Shown here one piece after another: positions 60,880-64,000 of a stretch of DNA of 64,000 nucleotides (position 1 is the first letter of the stretch; each line of letters opens with the position of its first letter). Under the pieces are notes generated by a model, which worked only from the letters and a program-made list of their open reading frames with translations, was not told the origin of the DNA and made no database searches. The position numbers were made by a program, and so were the translations under genes. The DNA is from Amycolatopsis pithecellobii (GTDB lineage: Bacteria; Actinomycetota; Actinomycetes; Mycobacteriales; Pseudonocardiaceae): the NCBI RefSeq assembly GCF_009707865.1, contig NZ_WMBA01000042.1, forward strand, positions 1 to 64,000, given 5' to 3'.

Positions 60880-61794
60880 ATGTCCGTTCAGACCGTGTAC
60901 TTCAACAGTGAGGGCGATCAGCTCGAGGCCGATCTGTACCTGCCGGACGACCTGCCCGAAGGCACCCGGCCGCCGGTGGTCGTGCTGGCCGGAGGATGGT
61001 GCTACGTCAAGGAACTCGTGCAGCCGATCTACGCGAAAGCCTTCGCTGCGGCCGGAATCGCCGCACTCGTGTTCGACTACCGCGGCCTCGGTGGCAGCGA
61101 GGGTGTCCCCCGCCAGCACCTGGACCCGGAGCGGCAGCAGGAGGACTACCGCAACGCGATCAGCTACCTCGGCACCCGCGCCGATGTCGACGCGAGCCGG
61201 CTGGGTATCTGGGGCATTTCCTACAGCGGTGGGCATGTGCTGATCCTCGGGGCGACCGATCCGAGGGTGAAATGCGTGGTGTCGATCGTGCCGGTGGTGG
61301 ACGGGCTCACCACGCTGAAACAGGCGCACGGCACGCTCGGCTACCGGCGTTTGGTGCAGACCATTGCGGAGGCCAGGGAGAAGTTGTGGAGCACGGGCGA
61401 GCATTCCTTCATCCCGCACGCGTCCACGAACCCCGAGCGTGACATCGTCACGTGGCCCTTTCCCGCCAGTCAGCCGCTTTTCGCGATGCTCAAGGAAACC
61501 CAGGGGCCGCGGTATGAGAACCGGGCGACCGTGGCGTCGACGGAGATGTTGTTGCGGTACAGCGTTTACCCGCATGTGGAGCGCATCATCGACACCCCGA
61601 CGATGATGGTCGTGGCCGAGGGCGACGACCACACCATGTGGGACCTGGAAATCGAGGCGTTCCACCAGATCCGAACCCCGAAGAAGCAGCTCGAAGTGGT
61701 GCCGGCGAAGGGACACCACGGTCTCTACCGGGACAAGGACAAGATCGGCGAAGTCGCGGGCGAGTGCGCGAAGTGGTTCAGCCGCTGGCTGTGA
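60880..61794 (+). CDS. Alpha/beta hydrolase (dienelactone-hydrolase/X-Pro peptidase-like)
   Basis: A 304-residue hydrolase. VVLAGGWCYVKE near residue 34 is the oxyanion region, FDYRGLGGSEG near 65, the nucleophile elbow GISYSGGH (Ser) near 112, Asp in VAEGDDHTM near 250 and His in KGHHGLY near 278. It could open a lactone or split a C-C bond of a ring-cleavage product. It is the last gene of the plus-strand operon, followed by a long hairpin. Confidence 0.85.
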   Translation: MSVQTVYFNSEGDQLEADLYLPDDLPEGTRPPVVVLAGGWCYVKELVQPIYAKAFAAAGIAALVFDYRGLGGSEGVPRQHLDPERQQEDYRNAISYLGTRADVDASRLGIWGISYSGGHVLILGATDPRVKCVVSIVPVVDGLTTLKQAHGTLGYRRLVQTIAEAREKLWSTGEHSFIPHASTNPERDIVTWPFPASQPLFAMLKETQGPRYENRATVASTEMLLRYSVYPHVERIIDTPTMMVVAEGDDHTMWDLEIEAFHQIRTPKKQLEVVPAKGHHGLYRDKDKIGEVAGECAKWFSRWL

Positions 61795-61807
61795 CGCTGG
61801 GCCACGG

Positions 61808-61847
61808 AGGAAGGGCCTGCCGCTTCGCTGGGCGGCAGGCCCTTCCT
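61808..61847. terminator. Bidirectional 15-bp stem hairpin
   Basis: AGGAAGGGCCTGCCG (61808-61822) and its exact complement (61833-61847) flank a 10-base loop between convergent genes: the alpha/beta hydrolase ends 14 bp before and the RidA gene ends 10 bp after. No long T-tract, as is normal in actinomycetes. Confidence 0.85.
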
Positions 61848-61856
61848 GTGTTAGTC

Positions 61857-62246
61857 CTATTCGGACAGTACGGCCGTCACGAGTGCGCTGCACACGCTGT
61901 TGCCGCCGAGTTGGCGGAACTGAGTGTTGCGAGCCGGGCGATCATGTTCGTCCGGGAACATTTCCACCCACCGTTCGTTGACGAGCGCCCGGTACCGCGA
62001 ACCCGTCAACGTCAGCACAACCTGGCCGATGTCGTCGACCGAACCACCGGCCGTCTCCATGACGGACCGGATGTTGTCGAACATGCACGCCACCTGCGCG
62101 GCCGGGTCGTCGGGGATCGCGTGCGTCGCACGGTCCATCCCGTTGATCCCGCTCGTGAGCACGATGTTGCCGATCCGCACGGCCAGCGGGAAAGGCTGCG
62201 TGCCGTGGTCCACCCCAGGGACCTCGATGATCTGCCGGCGTGGCAT
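61857..62246 (-). CDS. RidA-family enamine/imine deaminase-like protein
   Basis: A 129-residue trimeric-type Rid protein. FPLAVRIGNIVLTSGINGMD near residue 20 and the DDPAAQVACMFDNIRSVMETAGGSVDDIGQVVLTL core match the family. The region of the substrate-binding Arg reads RNTQFRQLGGNSVCSALV, unlike archetypal RidA (RxxxxVxxLP), so it probably belongs to a divergent Rid subgroup. It could remove reactive enamines or hydrolyse a pathway intermediate. It is encoded 11 bp after the second RraA-like gene. Confidence 0.85.
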   Translation of the reverse strand: MPRRQIIEVPGVDHGTQPFPLAVRIGNIVLTSGINGMDRATHAIPDDPAAQVACMFDNIRSVMETAGGSVDDIGQVVLTLTGSRYRALVNERWVEMFPDEHDRPARNTQFRQLGGNSVCSALVTAVLSE

Positions 62247-62257
62247 GGGAAGTCCTT

Positions 62258-62866
62258 TCAGAAACCGTAGATGTCGACCGAGCGCTCCCCCGCCGTGAGC
62301 CGGCGCATGATGGTCGCTTCCTTGTCCTCGCGGCGCACCCCGTCGTCGAGCACGGCCGCCGCCTGGCTCGCGGCGATCACCACCACGCCGTCGATATCGC
62401 CGACGACGAGATCACCCGCCGACACTTTCACCGTGCCGATCGTCACCGGTTCCCCCAGTATCCCGCCGGCACGGTCCTTGCCTGTGCCCAAAATGGACAG
62501 ACCACGCGAGAAGACAGGGAAACCCTGTTCCCGCAACCGTGTCGCGTCCCGTGCACCGCCGTCCAGCACGATGCCCGCCAGCCCGGCCACCATCGCCGCG
62601 TGGCTGAGGATTTCGCCCCAGTAGCCCCATTCCGGGTCATGCCCGTGCAATCCGGTCGCGACCACCAGCACCGATCCGCGTGGCGCCGCATACAGCGCGT
62701 CGTGAATGAAGACGTTGTTCCCCGGCGGCGTGAACACCGGGAAGGCGGGACCGGCGAGCGTCCACGTGTCAGCCACCGGCTTGATCGCGTGCGGCAACGC
62801 CCCCACCCGGCCCGCCGCCTCGTGGAGCGTCGCACTACCCAGGCGGGCGGCGAGCTCGGCGCTCAC
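62258..62866 (-). CDS. RraA/LigK-like aldolase family protein (second)
   Basis: A 202-residue RraA-fold protein. SATLHEAAGRVGALPHAI near residue 12, HDPEWGYWGEILSHAAMVAGLAGIVLDGGARDATRL near 80-115 (GxxRD) and GDLVVGDIDGVVVIAA near 158 are family motifs, close to 4-carboxy-4-hydroxy-2-oxoadipate aldolase. The GTG start overlaps the stop of the third RraA-like gene. Low identity by eye between the two neighbours suggests they handle different substrates or form a mixed oligomer. Confidence 0.82.
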   Translation of the reverse strand: MSAELAARLGSATLHEAAGRVGALPHAIKPVADTWTLAGPAFPVFTPPGNNVFIHDALYAAPRGSVLVVATGLHGHDPEWGYWGEILSHAAMVAGLAGIVLDGGARDATRLREQGFPVFSRGLSILGTGKDRAGGILGEPVTIGTVKVSAGDLVVGDIDGVVVIAASQAAAVLDDGVRREDKEATIMRRLTAGERSVDIYGF

Positions 62867-63522
62867 GAATCCGCCCGGGTCTGCAAATGGTGGTAGCCGA
62901 ACTTGATCCTGGCGGCCATGAGCTTCGACCCGGCACGCACGGCGGAGCGGATCTCGTCCTCGCGGGCGACGATTTCCGTTGCCACGTCGAAGACTTCGGT
63001 CGCGCGCGCGGCCGGGACCACGACCACGCCGTCCGCGTCGCCCACCACCAGGTCGCCGGGCTCGACCCGCACCCCGCCGATGCTGACCGGGCCGTCGATC
63101 TCCTGTGCCTGCACCCGGTCCTTGCCCGTGCGCATGTACGCGCCACGCGAGAACACCGGATAGTTCTGTTCCCGGCATAGCGCGGTGTCGCGGCACACCC
63201 CATCGATGACGGTGCCCGCCAACCGGTTGCGCACCGCGTAGTCGGTCAGGATGTCGCCCCACACCGTGCAGTCGAGCCGCCCGCTGTTGTCGAGCACCGC
63301 GACCGTGGTTTCGTCGTAGTCGTCGATGAAATCCCCCACGGTGCCCTTGACCACGCCACACGGCACATAGCGCACCGTGCGCGCGAAGCCGGCGAGGGTG
63401 AATGCCGGTGACAGGGGCGCGATGCCGAAACAGGAACCGTTGATGCCGAGCCGATCCATCGCGTCGCTCAGTGCCGATGCCCCGAGGGCCAGGTATTCGG
63501 CCGGTGCCGCCAAGTCGCTCAT
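62863..63522 (-). CDS. RraA/LigK-like aldolase family protein (third)
   Basis: A 219-residue RraA-fold protein. SDAMDRLGINGSCFGI near residue 17, TVWGDILTDYAVRNRLAGTVIDGVCRDTALCREQNYPVFSRG near 85-125 (GxxRD), and GDLVVGDADGVVVVPA near 160. It is closer to the first (58711) copy than to its immediate neighbour in the opening motif. It is coupled to the lipoyl-domain gene upstream (ATGA) and to the second RraA-like gene downstream. Confidence 0.82.
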   Translation of the reverse strand: MSDLAAPAEYLALGASALSDAMDRLGINGSCFGIAPLSPAFTLAGFARTVRYVPCGVVKGTVGDFIDDYDETTVAVLDNSGRLDCTVWGDILTDYAVRNRLAGTVIDGVCRDTALCREQNYPVFSRGAYMRTGKDRVQAQEIDGPVSIGGVRVEPGDLVVGDADGVVVVPAARATEVFDVATEIVAREDEIRSAVRAGSKLMAARIKFGYHHLQTRADS

Positions 63523-63755
63523 GCCGGGGTAATCCTCGCTATCACGTCACCGGGCACGACCGTCGCGCCCTGCTCACTCATGATTTCGGACAGCACACCG
63601 GCGGCCGGGCTCGGAATTTCGTTGACCGCCTTGTCCGTCTCGATTTCGACCAGCGGGTCGCCTTCGTTCACCGTGTCACCGACCGACACGATCCACTGGC
63701 CGATATCGGCCTCGTCCATCGTCAGTCCCAGTTTGGGAACGATCACATCGATCAT
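63519..63755 (-). CDS. Free-standing lipoyl/biotinyl-domain protein
   Basis: A 78-residue protein that is only one biotinyl/lipoyl-attachment domain. VPKLGLTMDEADIGQW starts it, and EIETDKA holds the modified Lys42, with the GDTVNEGDPL turn before. No E2 catalytic or E1/E3-binding domain follows, unlike a normal E2 of 400-600 residues. GAGGT lies six bases before the ATG. It follows an E1-beta gene, so it probably serves as mobile swinging arm for that 2-oxo-acid or acetoin-type dehydrogenase. Confidence 0.88.
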   Translation of the reverse strand: MIDVIVPKLGLTMDEADIGQWIVSVGDTVNEGDPLVEIETDKAVNEIPSPAAGVLSEIMSEQGATVVPGDVIARITPA

Positions 63756-63757
63756 GG

Positions 63758-64000
63758 TCAACCTCGCACCAGTGATAGGGCCGCTGTTTCGATATCGGCG
63801 GGCTGCGGGTAGTACGCCTGCTCCAGGTGACTCGGGAACGGCGCCGGGGCGAACGGCGGCGTGAGCCGGACGACCGGCGCGCGCAGTGCGCCGAACCCGG
63901 GACCGGCGGCCAGCGCGGCGATCTCCGCACCAGGGCCGTAAGTGCTCACCGCGTCGTGGACGATCAGCAGCCGGCCGGTGCGCCGCAACGAGTCCATAAT
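63758..64000 (-). CDS. 2-oxo-acid/acetoin dehydrogenase E1 beta subunit (5' part outside window)
   Basis: The last 80 residues of a transketolase-type E1 beta subunit: SLRRTGRLLIVHDAVSTYGPGAEIAAL, APVVRLTPPFAPAPFPSHLEQAYYP and a short end, matching the C-terminal domain of pyruvate, branched-chain or acetoin dehydrogenase E1 beta. The gene runs off the right edge. Two bases separate it from the lipoyl-protein ATG. It would oxidatively cleave a 2-oxo acid or diketone produced by the island. Confidence 0.85.
   Translation of the reverse strand: MMDSLRRTGRLLIVHDAVSTYGPGAEIAALAAGPGFGALRAPVVRLTPPFAPAPFPSHLEQAYYPQPADIETAALSLVRG

Overview
The window is about 64 kb of high-GC DNA. Genes are tightly packed, GTG starts are common, and neighbouring genes repeatedly share ATGA/GTGA stop-start overlaps. 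PDWY-type QcrB, F420-type LLM oxidoreductases, an antigen-85-like esterase, a SARP/BTAD regulator and many TetR/IclR/GntR regulators point to an actinomycete. A Pseudonocardiales-type soil organism such as Amycolatopsis is my best guess, but no rRNA or marker gene fixes the genus. I see no rRNA, tRNA, CRISPR array, prophage or intact insertion sequence.

Layout. 1-3.7 kb: surface-polysaccharide genes on the minus strand (sugar epimerase cut by the left edge, nucleotidyltransferase, a decayed zinc-binding methyltransferase remnant, polyprenyl-phosphate sugar transferase preceded by a near-perfect 25-bp palindrome). 4.2-6.7 kb: IclR regulator, stand-alone flavokinase and RutA-like monooxygenase. 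6.7-16.6 kb: a divergent respiratory locus. To the left run ctaC-ctaD-small membrane protein-ctaG-like-qcrB, each overlapping the next by 4 bp. To the right runs a three-subunit membrane formate dehydrogenase. Its catalytic subunit carries an in-frame UGA at residue 189 followed by a textbook bacterial SECIS hairpin, so it is a selenoprotein and not a broken gene. The partner oxidase subunit I keeps its haem and copper ligands but lacks the usual D- and K-channel residues.

16.8-20.9 kb: a more A/T-rich three-gene operon (asparagine synthetase, glutamate-cysteine-ligase-like enzyme, LysE exporter) that looks like a small unassigned biosynthetic cassette. 20.9-29.3 kb: alpha/beta hydrolase, BTAD regulator, a coupled set of clavaminate-synthase-like dioxygenase, EamA transporter and threonine-dehydratase-like enzyme, a 51-residue secreted peptide gene, and an FAD oxidoreductase/NmrA pair whose junction carries a 78-bp tandem duplication. 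29.8-37.4 kb: secreted esterase and a beta-oxidation-like operon with a divergent TetR regulator. 37.4-46.7 kb: hydroxyacid dehydrogenase, a 22-bp tandem-repeat tract, an IlvD/Edd-type dehydratase-G6PD-GH15 sugar operon, alcohol dehydrogenase, HtrA-like protease and DMT transporter.

46.8-64 kb: a large catabolic island. A minus-strand operon (Rieske oxygenase, small protein, TPP enzyme, PDR/VanB reductase, alkanesulfonate-type monooxygenase, M20 amidohydrolase, DAO oxidase) diverges from LigJ-like hydratase and LigB-like extradiol dioxygenase. Then come a GntR regulator, three RraA/LigK-type aldolase-like proteins, SDR, double carboxymuconolactone decarboxylase-domain protein, hydrolase, RidA, a free lipoyl-domain protein and an E1-beta subunit cut by the right edge. 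Together they suggest ring hydroxylation, meta-cleavage, hydration and aldol cleavage of an unidentified aromatic carboxylate or amide. Related TGATGTTT(A/G)A-type motifs occur in three of its control regions.
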